From Perlabentimonas sp041656735 (GTDB lineage Bacteria; Bacteroidota; Bacteroidia; Bacteroidales; Tenuifilaceae): 64,000 nucleotides of DNA. Made by a program: the position numbers and the translations under genes. Shown here piece after piece: positions 42,943 to 50,660 of this stretch. Under the pieces are notes generated by a model, which had not been told where the DNA came from, did not search any database, and saw only the letters and a program-made list of their open reading frames with translations. The number at the start of each line of letters is the position of its first letter. The stretch's first letter is position 1. The stretch spans positions 1-64,000 of the forward strand of contig JBBACY010000009.1 in NCBI GenBank assembly GCA_041656735.1, read 5' to 3'.

Positions 42943-44184
42943 CTAGTCGAGACTATGTATCACTAAACCACTTCGGAGTTTAGGTTCGAACCAGGTTGTT
43001 TTTGGGGGCATGATATTACCAGTATCGGCAATGTCAATAAGTTGTTTCATTGAAACAGGGTAGAGTGCAAAAGCAACGGCCATTTCGCCGCTATCAACTC
43101 GCCTTTTCAATTCGCCTAACCCACGAATACCTCCAACAAAATCTAGTTTAGTTGATGTTCTTAGGTCTTTTATGTCGAAAATTTTATCGAAAACCATATT
43201 TGATAATACGGTAACATCAAGAACACCAATGGGGTCATTATCATTATAGCTACCAGGCTTGGCAGTAAGCGAATACCACTTACCCTCTAGGTACATACTA
43301 AAATTATGTAAGGCAGTTGGCTTAAAAATTTCCTCGCCCTTCTCCTCAACCACAAAATTCTCTTGAAGCTTAGCTATTAGTTGAGCAGGAGTTAGCCCGT
43401 TCAAATCTTTAACAACACGGTTATAATCAATAATATTTAGCTGGTTGTCGGGGAAAATAACGGTTAAAAAGTAGTTGTACTCTTCAGTTCCTGTATGGTT
43501 CGGATTTTTCTCCTTTTGCTCCTGTCCTACCCTTGCAGCTGCAGCGGTACGATGGTGCCCATCGGCAACGTAAAATGCTGGTTGTTGAGCAAAAATTTCG
43601 GTTATGCGGTTTATAGTAGCCTCATCTTCAATAGTCCAAAGATGATGACCAAAACTATCATCGGCAACGAAATCGTACTCGGGATCCTTACTACCAACAA
43701 CTTTTGCAACAATATCATCAACCTCTTTAATTGCTGGGTAAGCAAAGAAAACGGGCTCAATATTGGCATTTTGCATACGCACATGGGTCATTCTGTCCTC
43801 TTCCTTGTCAACACGAGTAAGTTCATGCTTTTTAACCTTTCCCTCCATGTAATCCTCAAAGTGGCATGCAACAGCCAAACCGTACTGTGTTCTACCTTCC
43901 ATAGTTTGAGCGTACACGTAGTACATCTCTTTACTATCTTGAACCAGCCATCCTTTTTCCTTCCACTTCTTAAAGTTCTCAACAGCCTTACTGTAAGCCT
44001 CTTGGGAATGCTCATCGATAATTGGATCGAAATCAATCTCAGGTTTAATAATATGGAGCAACGATTTTTCTCCTGCCTCAGCCTTTGCTTCCTGAGAATT
44101 TAACACATCGTATGGGCGAGAAGCCACCTCGTGCGCTATATCCTTTGGTGGCCGAATTCCTTTAAAAGGTTTAATTTTAACCAT
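42943..44184 (-). CDS. DUF1015 protein (ParB/sulfiredoxin-like motif)
   Basis: 413 residues, no signal peptide. N-terminal RPPKDIAHEVASRPYDVLNSQEA is the usual DUF1015 start, and YVADGHHRTAAAARV (about residues 203-217) is the family core. DGHHR is close to the ParB/sulfiredoxin-fold EGHRR-type phosphotransfer motif. It is the last gene of an operon with serC and serA (24-base gap after serA). ADP/ATP-dependent free serine kinases (SerK, SbnI) share this fold, so a role on serine or phosphoserine is plausible. That function is inferred; the family is established only as a domain of unknown function. Confidence 0.85.
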   Translation of the reverse strand: MVKIKPFKGIRPPKDIAHEVASRPYDVLNSQEAKAEAGEKSLLHIIKPEIDFDPIIDEHSQEAYSKAVENFKKWKEKGWLVQDSKEMYYVYAQTMEGRTQYGLAVACHFEDYMEGKVKKHELTRVDKEEDRMTHVRMQNANIEPVFFAYPAIKEVDDIVAKVVGSKDPEYDFVADDSFGHHLWTIEDEATINRITEIFAQQPAFYVADGHHRTAAAARVGQEQKEKNPNHTGTEEYNYFLTVIFPDNQLNIIDYNRVVKDLNGLTPAQLIAKLQENFVVEEKGEEIFKPTALHNFSMYLEGKWYSLTAKPGSYNDNDPIGVLDVTVLSNMVFDKIFDIKDLRTSTKLDFVGGIRGLGELKRRVDSGEMAVAFALYPVSMKQLIDIADTGNIMPPKTTWFEPKLRSGLVIHSLD

Positions 44185-44208
44185 CTGAAAAAAATTATAT
44201 AATATTTA

Positions 44209-45132
44209 CTACTTGTTTACTTGGAACGTGCGGTCGCCATTTTTAATAAAATTAACGATTTGGTTAGCTGAAGCTAAACCAGAGTTAACGTTAGCTTCTG
44301 AGGTTTGCGCACCCATTTTTTTGGGAGTTGCAAACACGCGAGTTCCAAATTTCTCAGCTAGAGCTGCTTGGTTATCGGCTGCAATATCAGTAGCATACTT
44401 AATGTCGGTACGCTCCTCTAGTGCCTTCATCATTCCTTCCTCGTCAATAACTTCTTTGCGTGCGGTGTTGATAATGGTTGCACCTTTTGGCATTTTGGTT
44501 ATTAAATCGAAATTAACCGATTTTTTAGTTTTGTCGTTTGCAGGAATATGTAGTGATAGGTAATCGCTAACTGCGTATAGTTCCTCAACAGAGTTAACAA
44601 CCTTTACGCCATCCTTTTCAATGTCCTCTTTCTTAACAAACGGGTCAAATGCATAAATTTCCATTCCAAACCCTTTTGCGTGTGAGGCAACAAGTTTACC
44701 AACGTTTCCATAGGCATGAATACCTAAGCGTTTGCCTTGAATTTCGGTACCAGCTGCTGGTGTAAATTGGTTTCTAGCCATAAAAATCATCATACCAATG
44801 GCAAGTTCGGCCACTGCATTAGAGTTTTGACCAGGTGTGTTCATTGCCACTACATTTTTAGCAGTACAAGCGGCTAGGTCGAGGTTATCAAACCCAGCGC
44901 CAGCGCGAACAACAACTTTTAATTTTTTGGCTGCTTCAACCACTTCAGCAGTAACTTTATCGCTACGAACAATCATAGCATCAACATCTGCTACAGCTTT
45001 AACTAAATCTGCTTGATCGGTATATTTTTCAAGTAGGGCTAATTCAAAACCAGCTCCCTCAACAATTTTACGAATTCCTTCAACAGCTACCTTTGCGAAG
45101 GGTTTATCGGTTGCAATAAGAACTTTTGCCAT
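44209..45132 (-). CDS. serA: D-3-phosphoglycerate dehydrogenase (short form)
   Basis: 307 residues. First step of serine synthesis: oxidises 3-phosphoglycerate with NAD. The catalytic domain is interrupted by the Rossmann motif GIHAYGNVGKLVA (the G-x-G-N-V-G form), and AGAGFDNLDL, NTPGQNSNAVAELA and NTARKEVID carry the usual active-site Arg/Glu. The final His region (FATPKKMGAQTSEA) has Lys-Lys instead of the common TPHxGA His, as in type III serA enzymes. No ACT domain. Immediately after serC, with an attenuator-like hairpin between. Confidence 0.88.
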   Translation of the reverse strand: MAKVLIATDKPFAKVAVEGIRKIVEGAGFELALLEKYTDQADLVKAVADVDAMIVRSDKVTAEVVEAAKKLKVVVRAGAGFDNLDLAACTAKNVVAMNTPGQNSNAVAELAIGMMIFMARNQFTPAAGTEIQGKRLGIHAYGNVGKLVASHAKGFGMEIYAFDPFVKKEDIEKDGVKVVNSVEELYAVSDYLSLHIPANDKTKKSVNFDLITKMPKGATIINTARKEVIDEEGMMKALEERTDIKYATDIAADNQAALAEKFGTRVFATPKKMGAQTSEANVNSGLASANQIVNFIKNGDRTFQVNK

Positions 45133-45177
45133 AATATTTATTTTTAAATTGAAGATAATTATTTACGATTTTAAAAG

Positions 45178-45212
45178 CAAAAGGCTGAAAATTGTAATTT
45201 TTCAGCCTTTTG
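45178..45212 (-). terminator. Hairpin between serC and serA (possible attenuator)
   Basis: CAAAAGGCTGAAAA (45212-45199) pairs with TTTTCAGCCTTTTG (45191-45178) on the minus strand, 14 bp perfect with a short loop, then CTTTTAAAA. It lies between co-directional genes, so it may be a partial terminator or processing stem that lowers downstream serA expression. Confidence 0.6.
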
Positions 45213-45226
45213 AATGTTTTATAAAA

Positions 45227-46306
45227 CTAGGCGTTTTGTTTCTCGAACTCTTTCATGCAGTCAACCAGTGCCTGAACGCTCTCGGTTGGACAAGCATTGT
45301 AGATAGATGCGCGGAAACCACCAACAGAACGGTGACCTTTAATTCCAACCATTCCGGCTTTCTTAGCAAAATCCATGAATGCTGCTTCTTTGTCTTTGTA
45401 CTGCTCTGCCATTACAAAACACACGTTCATTAACGAACGGCTGTCTTTTTCTGCAGTACCAACAAACATCTTATTACGATCAATCTCATTGTATATTAGG
45501 TCGGCTTTGTTCTTGTTTATTTTGTACATAGCTTCAACACCACCTAACTCTTTAACCCACTTCAAAGTTTCGTGCATTACAAAAATAGGAAGTACTGGAG
45601 GAGTATTGAACATTGAGTTGTTCTTAGGCTCATCACCAATATGAGTTTTGTAGTTTACCATGCTAGGAAGGGTTCTTTGAACAGTGTCCAAAATATCCTT
45701 ACGAATAATTACGAAGGTTAAGCCAGCAGGGCCAACATTTTTCTGAGCACCACCATAAATCATGGCATACTTCTTAACATCAACCGGGCGGCTCATAATA
45801 TCGGAGCTCATATCGGCTATAAGGTTAACAGGACTGTCGATATCCTCTTTTAGCTCAGTACCGTAGATGGTGTTATTGGTAGTAATGTGAAAATAGTCAG
45901 CATCGGCTGGAATTTTGAAGCCTTTTGGAATGTAAGTGTAGTTTTTGTCTGACGACGAAGCAACCACCTCAACTGTACCATATGCTTTTGCCTCTTTAAT
46001 GGCTTTTTTTGACCAAACACCTGTATCTAGATATGCTGCTTTTTTATTTAAAAAGTTTGCTGCTAGGGTGTAAAATTGTGTAGAAGCTCCACCGCCAAGG
46101 AAAATAACAGCATAATTATCGGGAATTGCTAGCAAATCTCTCCAAAGCTGCTCCGCTTCGGCCATAGTTCTTTCCCATCCGGGAGTACGGTGCGAAATCT
46201 CCAAAATACCTATGCCGGTATTGTCGAAATTACGAATGGCTTCAATAGTTGCCTCAATAGCTGGTTTTGGGAGAACACAGGGACCTGCATTAAAATTATG
46301 TTTCAT
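45227..46306 (-). CDS. serC: Phosphoserine aminotransferase
   Basis: 359 residues, standard length. PLP enzyme converting 3-phosphohydroxypyruvate and glutamate to phosphoserine. Start NFNAGPCVLPKPA, then ILEISHRTPGW, the phosphate-loop FLGGGASTQFY, DMSSDIMSRP and the PLP lysine in YGGAQKNVGPAGL. The C-terminal FRASIYNACP is diagnostic. It is the first gene of the serC-serA-DUF1015 operon. The 165 bases upstream are AT-rich; I found no consensus -7 box there. Confidence 0.96.
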   Translation of the reverse strand: MKHNFNAGPCVLPKPAIEATIEAIRNFDNTGIGILEISHRTPGWERTMAEAEQLWRDLLAIPDNYAVIFLGGGASTQFYTLAANFLNKKAAYLDTGVWSKKAIKEAKAYGTVEVVASSSDKNYTYIPKGFKIPADADYFHITTNNTIYGTELKEDIDSPVNLIADMSSDIMSRPVDVKKYAMIYGGAQKNVGPAGLTFVIIRKDILDTVQRTLPSMVNYKTHIGDEPKNNSMFNTPPVLPIFVMHETLKWVKELGGVEAMYKINKNKADLIYNEIDRNKMFVGTAEKDSRSLMNVCFVMAEQYKDKEAAFMDFAKKAGMVGIKGHRSVGGFRASIYNACPTESVQALVDCMKEFEKQNA

Positions 46307-46471
46307 GACTTTTTAAGTTTTAAACTGTTACACAATTAACTAATTATTCTACAAATTTCTAACTAATTTTTGATTATTCCAAATGAATATAAATGATATA
46401 AGGCATATCAGTTATGAATTAATACATCCATTATTTTTGCTAATTTACAAAAAATTACACCCCCTCACCAA

Positions 46472-47197
46472 TTAAGCGTTTGCATTATGCAATTTTCCGT
46501 TTACCAGTACGGGTACAACATTTGCCGTGTTCGGGGTGAAGCAATAGTGTAAAACATCGTCGAGCCCAAGCCTTTTTAGCCTATGTCTTTGGCCTAACAG
46601 TTCTAAATACGAGGGTAAATCGACCTTGGCCACATTCCAAAGCTGGATTGCAGCCTGCGCGCTATCGCATTGGGTATAAAACATTTTATTTTCAAGAAGC
46701 AGCTCGGTAAGGGCTCCTGCAAAAACCGAATCTTCGAGACAGAACTTACCCTTCCATCCGGCGCAAAGCACAAGCACATCGCCTTGGTTTTTATCGGCAA
46801 TAAACTTGGCCACAGCCGAAATGTTTATAAAAGATGCAATGGTAACCGAAAGAGCGCCCGATGCGCTCACAATTGCTCTGGTTCCATTTGTTGTGCTGTA
46901 TGCCACCTCTTTGCCTGCTACCCGCTCTGCAGTAAAGTTAAAGGGCGAGTTTCCAAAGTCGGCAAAATCGAGCTTCTGCCCATCGCGCTCAGCAGCCACA
47001 ACCAGCCCATGCTGCTTAGCTTTTTTAGCCTCCTCGGGGGTTGCCACCGGTATGATAGATTTTACTCCATTGGCAAATGCAGTGCATATTGAAGAGGTTG
47101 CCCTAAGTATATCAACAACCACAACGTGCGACTGATGAATATCAAAATACTGTATATTTTCGGGTGTGAAGCACACCTCAATCTTACGTTTTTCCAT
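46472..47197 (-). CDS. comB: 2-phosphosulfolactate phosphatase-like protein
   Basis: 241 residues. ComB dephosphorylates 2-phospho-3-sulfolactate, an intermediate of coenzyme M and of sulfonate metabolism. Family features seen: VVVVDILRATSSICTAFANG, AERDGQKLDFADFGNSP (the GxGNSP-type motif), YSTTNGTRAI and VLVLCAGWKGKFCLEDSVFAG. No phosphosulfolactate synthase (ComA) is in the window, so the physiological substrate in this organism is open. It lies between gcvT and serC, the former with a terminator before it. Confidence 0.8.
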   Translation of the reverse strand: MEKRKIEVCFTPENIQYFDIHQSHVVVVDILRATSSICTAFANGVKSIIPVATPEEAKKAKQHGLVVAAERDGQKLDFADFGNSPFNFTAERVAGKEVAYSTTNGTRAIVSASGALSVTIASFINISAVAKFIADKNQGDVLVLCAGWKGKFCLEDSVFAGALTELLLENKMFYTQCDSAQAAIQLWNVAKVDLPSYLELLGQRHRLKRLGLDDVLHYCFTPNTANVVPVLVNGKLHNANA

Positions 47198-47205
47198 AGA
47201 TAAAA

Positions 47206-47245
47206 AATAAATAAGGTGTAAAGATAAAACAATCTTTACACCTTA
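47206..47245 (-). terminator. Terminator of gcvT
   Basis: TAAGGTGTAAAGAT (47245-47232) pairs with ATCTTTACACCTTA (47225-47212), followed by TTTATTTTTTATC on the minus strand, just before the comB ATG. Confidence 0.75.
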
Positions 47246-47269
47246 ATGTGTAACTAGTATGTAACTATT

Positions 47270-48376
47270 TTACTTCTTCTTGTAAATTGGAAGTTTAACA
47301 ATTTTAGCCTTAAGGTCCTTGTTACGAACTCTAATAAAAATTTCCGTATCAACCTTTGCAAGGGGTGTTAAAACGTAGCCCATTCCAATACCAACTTTCA
47401 TCATTGGTGACATGGTACCCGATGTAACCTCTCCAATTATCTCACCTTCGGCGTTAACAATTTCGTAATGCTGACGAGGAATAGCCCTATCAATCATTTC
47501 GAAACCAATTAGTTTACGCTTAAGTCCTTCGGTTTTTTGTTTAAGCAGATGTTCCTTATCAATAAAATCTTTGTGGTCAACAAACTTCGTAATCCAGCCT
47601 AAACCTGCCTCAAGAGGTGATGTGTTTTCATCAATTTCGTGCCCGTATAGGCAGAAACCCATTTCAAGACGAAGGGTATCACGCGCACCAAGACCAACAG
47701 GCTTAATGCCAAACTCTTTGCCAGCCTCAAAAACGGCATTCCAAATTTTTACGCCATCTTCCTTGGCACAGTATATTTCGCAACCACCAGCACCTGTGTA
47801 ACCATTTATAGAGAAAATAACATCATCTACACCTGCGAAGTTAATCTTTTTAAAGGTGTAGTACTCCATATCCATTATTGGCTCCTTGGTTAACTTTTGC
47901 ATTGCTTTTAATGCTAGAGGTCCTTGTACAGCTAGTTGAGCAAACTCGGCAGAAGCATTGTAAAGCTCCTTGCCTGGAGTAAGTCCAAACTTGGAAGCGT
48001 GGCTTTTAAGCCATTCCCAGTCCTTATCTGTATTTCCTGCATTAAGTACCAGTAAGTAGGTTTCAGCATCAACCCTGTATACTAGAAAGTCGTCGACAAC
48101 GCCACCTTTACCATTTGGGAAGTAAGAATACTGAATTTTACCGTCAGATAGTGTTGACACATCGTTTGAAGTAACATACTGAAGAAAAGCCAAAGCGTTA
48201 GGTCCTTTAACCCAAACCTCGCCCATATGTGAAACATCAAAAACACCTACCTTTTCACGAACGGTAACGTGTTCATCGTTTATACCTGTGTACTCAATTG
48301 GCATTTCATAGCCAGCAAAGGCAGCCATTTTAGCGCCCAACTCAATGTGAAACTTTGTGAATGGTGTATTTTTCAT
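47270..48376 (-). CDS. gcvT: Glycine cleavage system T protein (aminomethyltransferase)
   Basis: 368 residues, standard length. Transfers the methylene group from aminomethyl lipoyl-H protein to tetrahydrofolate. Begins KNTPFTKFHIELGAKMAAF, then FDVSHMGEVWVKGPNA; GKIQYSYFPNGKGGVVDDFLVYR has the catalytic Asp region, and GYTGAGGCEIYC follows. Other gcv genes are not adjacent, as is usual in Bacteroidota. Own promoter upstream, own terminator downstream; no glycine-riboswitch fold seen. Confidence 0.95.
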   Translation of the reverse strand: MKNTPFTKFHIELGAKMAAFAGYEMPIEYTGINDEHVTVREKVGVFDVSHMGEVWVKGPNALAFLQYVTSNDVSTLSDGKIQYSYFPNGKGGVVDDFLVYRVDAETYLLVLNAGNTDKDWEWLKSHASKFGLTPGKELYNASAEFAQLAVQGPLALKAMQKLTKEPIMDMEYYTFKKINFAGVDDVIFSINGYTGAGGCEIYCAKEDGVKIWNAVFEAGKEFGIKPVGLGARDTLRLEMGFCLYGHEIDENTSPLEAGLGWITKFVDHKDFIDKEHLLKQKTEGLKRKLIGFEMIDRAIPRQHYEIVNAEGEIIGEVTSGTMSPMMKVGIGMGYVLTPLAKVDTEIFIRVRNKDLKAKIVKLPIYKKK

Positions 48377-48425
48377 TTCTGTGTAGTATTTAATCTATGA
48401 AAAGTATGGTTATAATATAATTGTA

Positions 48426-48456
48426 CAAACCTAAATCAAATTTTGATAATTGCCAA
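48426..48456 (-). promoter_or_regulatory. Promoter of gcvT
   Basis: On the minus strand TTG (48456-48454), a 20-base spacer and TAGGTTTG (48433-48426), about 50 bases before the gcvT ATG. Same form as the M28 promoter. Confidence 0.6.
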
Positions 48457-48554
48457 TTGAGCACGCCATAAATTGATGGTTAATTGAAATTGTTATTCAG
48501 CATACTTTTAAAACTCTTACTGTATAATGGTACTAATTATCAATTTTTTTACAT

Positions 48555-48562
48555 TATATTTG
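48555..48562 (+). promoter_or_regulatory. -7 box of the HPt gene
   Basis: TATATTTG, fitting TAnnTTTG, 46 bases before ATG 48608. No -33 match. Confidence 0.45.
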
Positions 48563-48607
48563 TACTACTAACCTAGTAATAAAGGTGGGTTTGTTTTATC
48601 TTTTTTT

Positions 48608-48970
48608 ATGCAAACATACAAGCACATTGATGTTGATTTACTTTTAGAGGTTACCGCTGGAAGTTCTGATTTACTTGCCAGCCTAGTGAGGATGTTTGAA
48701 AATCAGTCTCCGAAATTTCACAACCAGCTCCAAGAGCACCTAGATAGCAATGAGTTTGCCTTACTGGCAAAACTAGCTCACAAGATAAAAGGCAGCCTAT
48801 TAACCTTGGGCATAGTTGGGTTGGCAGCAAGAATGAAAACCCTAGAGCAAGTAGCTGATAACCAAAATACTGAAAATAGCGCCCAAGAACTTGTAAGCGA
48901 GTATATGCGTGTTAGTATGGAGGCTATTGATGAACTAAATAAAATACATAGAAATTTAAAAACAGTATGA
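48608..48970 (+). CDS. Stand-alone HPt phosphotransfer domain
   Basis: 120 residues, cytoplasmic. All helical, with the phosphorylatable His in LAHKIKGSLLTLGI (about residue 58). HPt domains relay phosphate between receiver domains of hybrid kinases and response regulators. No sensor kinase or regulator is near. The next gene, 1 base away, is a STAS anti-sigma antagonist, an uncommon partner. The phosphatase SixA, encoded 13 kb away, is known in other bacteria to act on HPt phosphohistidine. Confidence 0.87.
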   Translation: MQTYKHIDVDLLLEVTAGSSDLLASLVRMFENQSPKFHNQLQEHLDSNEFALLAKLAHKIKGSLLTLGIVGLAARMKTLEQVADNQNTENSAQELVSEYMRVSMEAIDELNKIHRNLKTV

Positions 48971-48971
48971 T

Positions 48972-49310
48972 ATGATTAACATTGAAAAAGTTAACGATGT
49001 GCTAATAGTTTCATTAGCAACCGACAACAAGCTAAACGCTACAATATCACAAAAATTCAAGGCTGAAGTAGCAAAACTATTCGAGGAGCCAGGACTAAAA
49101 ATGGTTATCGACCTCGGGAGTGTTGAATACATTGATAGCTCAGGATTTGGGGCGTTACTTTCTGTTTTGCGAGTATCGAAAAGTAGCTTTGCCCAACTCA
49201 AATTTTGTAACATTGCTCCGGACGTGATGGAGTTGGTTCACTTACTACAACTACAAACAGTTTTTGATATTCGGGACAATATTGACGAATGCCTAAACTC
49301 TTTTAATTAA
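48972..49310 (+). CDS. STAS-domain anti-sigma factor antagonist-like protein
   Basis: 112 residues. Single STAS domain of the SpoIIAA/RsbV type; the phosphorylatable serine pair is in VEYIDSSGFGALLSVLR. In partner switching the dephosphorylated form binds an anti-sigma factor or other STAS-binding kinase. It is encoded 1 base after the HPt gene and thus co-transcribed, and ends in its own terminator. The kinase and PP2C phosphatase partners are not in the window. Confidence 0.87.
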   Translation: MINIEKVNDVLIVSLATDNKLNATISQKFKAEVAKLFEEPGLKMVIDLGSVEYIDSSGFGALLSVLRVSKSSFAQLKFCNIAPDVMELVHLLQLQTVFDIRDNIDECLNSFN

Positions 49311-49334
49311 GAGTTAAAAGAACCTAATATTATA

Positions 49335-49369
49335 AAGCAATCGTTAAACACCAGCGATTGCTTTTTTTA
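49335..49369 (+). terminator. Terminator of the HPt-STAS operon
   Basis: AAGCAATCG (49335-49343) pairs with CGATTGCTT (49355-49363), then TTTTT. Confidence 0.75.
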
Positions 49370-49386
49370 CAACTAACCCTGTACAA

Positions 49387-50055
49387 ATGAGATACATAAT
49401 TTTGATTGCAGCCATTAGCCTATTCTCAAGTTGCTCATCGGTAAACAGGCTAACCTATGATAGGTACAGGGAAGAGAAAACTATGCTGCTAAACGAAAGG
49501 GTTAAAACCTACCCTAGCGAAAGAAGACTCCGCTTAATTCGAAAATCTTTCTCAAGGGTCAATATGGAGTTTTTTGTTCGTATGGCAAAGGATGGGAGTA
49601 CAATGCTAAACCTTAACATTGATTACAACTACAGGCTGAAATTCGACTCGCCCGACTCCATAATTTTTTTGGATGTTGACAACACCATTTTTAAACTTAC
49701 CGCTAGCAAACAATTGGTTAAGCAGTACATTCAGTCACAATCATCGTTAACAACTGAAACCAGCGAAGCCACCAAAACGAGTAATAACGAGGAGGATAAA
49801 CCGGAGACAACTACCGTAACCACTACACAAAACACTTCGTCGAACAATATGGACACCTACGAAATGTTTAGGCAATCATTTATTTTACCCAACGAAGCAA
49901 TTCGACCCATTTCAAATGTAAGGCATCTAACTTGCCGCGTTTACTTTGGAAATAAAGCCTTAGATATAGTACCCACCTACGCCGAGAAAAGAAGGATTCG
50001 ATTGTTTTTTACAAGAATATTACGGGAACAACGGAACGTTAACGCAACCCCCTAA
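49387..50055 (+). CDS. Lipoprotein of unknown function
   Basis: 222 residues. The lipobox LFSSCSS near residue 16 makes it a lipoprotein. The N-terminal domain (about 30-115) is beta-rich with regular strands (VNMEFFVRMAKDGSTMLNLNIDY). A Thr/Asn/Glu-rich linker (about 118-155) is followed by a C-terminal domain (ISNVRHLTCRVYFGNKALDIVP). Not recognised. The stop codon adjoins the 3-prime end of the candidate RNA on the opposite strand. Confidence 0.65.
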   Translation: MRYIILIAAISLFSSCSSVNRLTYDRYREEKTMLLNERVKTYPSERRLRLIRKSFSRVNMEFFVRMAKDGSTMLNLNIDYNYRLKFDSPDSIIFLDVDNTIFKLTASKQLVKQYIQSQSSLTTETSEATKTSNNEEDKPETTTVTTTQNTSSNNMDTYEMFRQSFILPNEAIRPISNVRHLTCRVYFGNKALDIVPTYAEKRRIRLFFTRILREQRNVNATP

Positions 50056-50143
50056 AAAAAGGTTGCCCAGATTCGAGTTGAATCTGGGACTAAATTTGGT
50101 TGGACAAACATGCTTGGCTGACATTTGGAGAACCTGGGCAACC
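50054..50143 (-). ncRNA. Candidate small RNA with two competing stems
   Basis: On the minus strand GGTTGCCCAG (50143-50134) and CTGGGCAACC (50070-50061) form a 10-bp closing stem abutting seven T (50060-50054). This is the same geometry as the 6S candidate: closing stem, then a U run. Inside, CCCAGATTC (50088-50080) can instead pair with GAATCTGGG (50074-50066), and both use bases 50066-50070, so the stems exclude each other. There is no open frame. The nearest promoter-like sequence on that strand is poor (TAGTGATTGC at about 50168-50159). It may be an sRNA or a structured antisense end. I did not match it to SRP, tmRNA or RNase P. Confidence 0.45.
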
Positions 50144-50160
50144 CGACTGCTGGTGTTTGC

Positions 50161-50660
50161 AATCACTATATGTTAAAATCGTGTTGTTGGGGAACACTTA
50201 ATACTGTAAAGTATAAAAAGTGTGCCAAAAAAAAACAGAAAAAGATAATAGCCTAATAATCTGAATACTATGTAAGTTTCAATCTTTTGCAAAAAGTTTT
50301 CGTGCCTTTTAAGAGCATTCCTAATCCCCATTTTGGGGAAACAACAGTACAATTCACCCCTACTGGCCTAGCAAAACACTAAAACTTAACCACTAGTTGC
50401 AGGTAAAATTAAGTAAATGATTGTGGCTGGTTAACAAAACAAGTTCTATATACTTTTCACTTTGCTAATGCTTTTTGCGAAGACCTTTAGGGAATTAGGT
50501 TATTCATCGTTATATTTAATGTAACCATTGCCATAACATAAAAGGTATGGGGTAAACTAGCTTTTTATCAGTTAATAGTTTACCATGTTGGAACTATGAT
50601 TCTTGGATTAATATTTGTAATTTTAGGCATATAATCAAATCGATTTTATGAACTAGTAAA
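50161..50660. other. Intergenic, no recognisable content
   Basis: About 500 AT-rich bases upstream of the next gene. Stretches of A (50227-50235) and TTTTGCAAAAAG occur, but no frame, clear hairpin or consensus -7 box (the nearest is TTAATATTTG around 50609-50618, one base off). Confidence 0.4.

Noticed and set aside
48377..48607. Glycine riboswitch upstream of gcvT
   Set aside because: Only about 50 bases of leader follow the promoter, too short for the aptamer, and no conserved core is seen.
50054..50143. SRP (4.5S) RNA
   Set aside because: The stem-and-U-run geometry fits, but the conserved CCGGAAGGA-type tetraloop region is absent.
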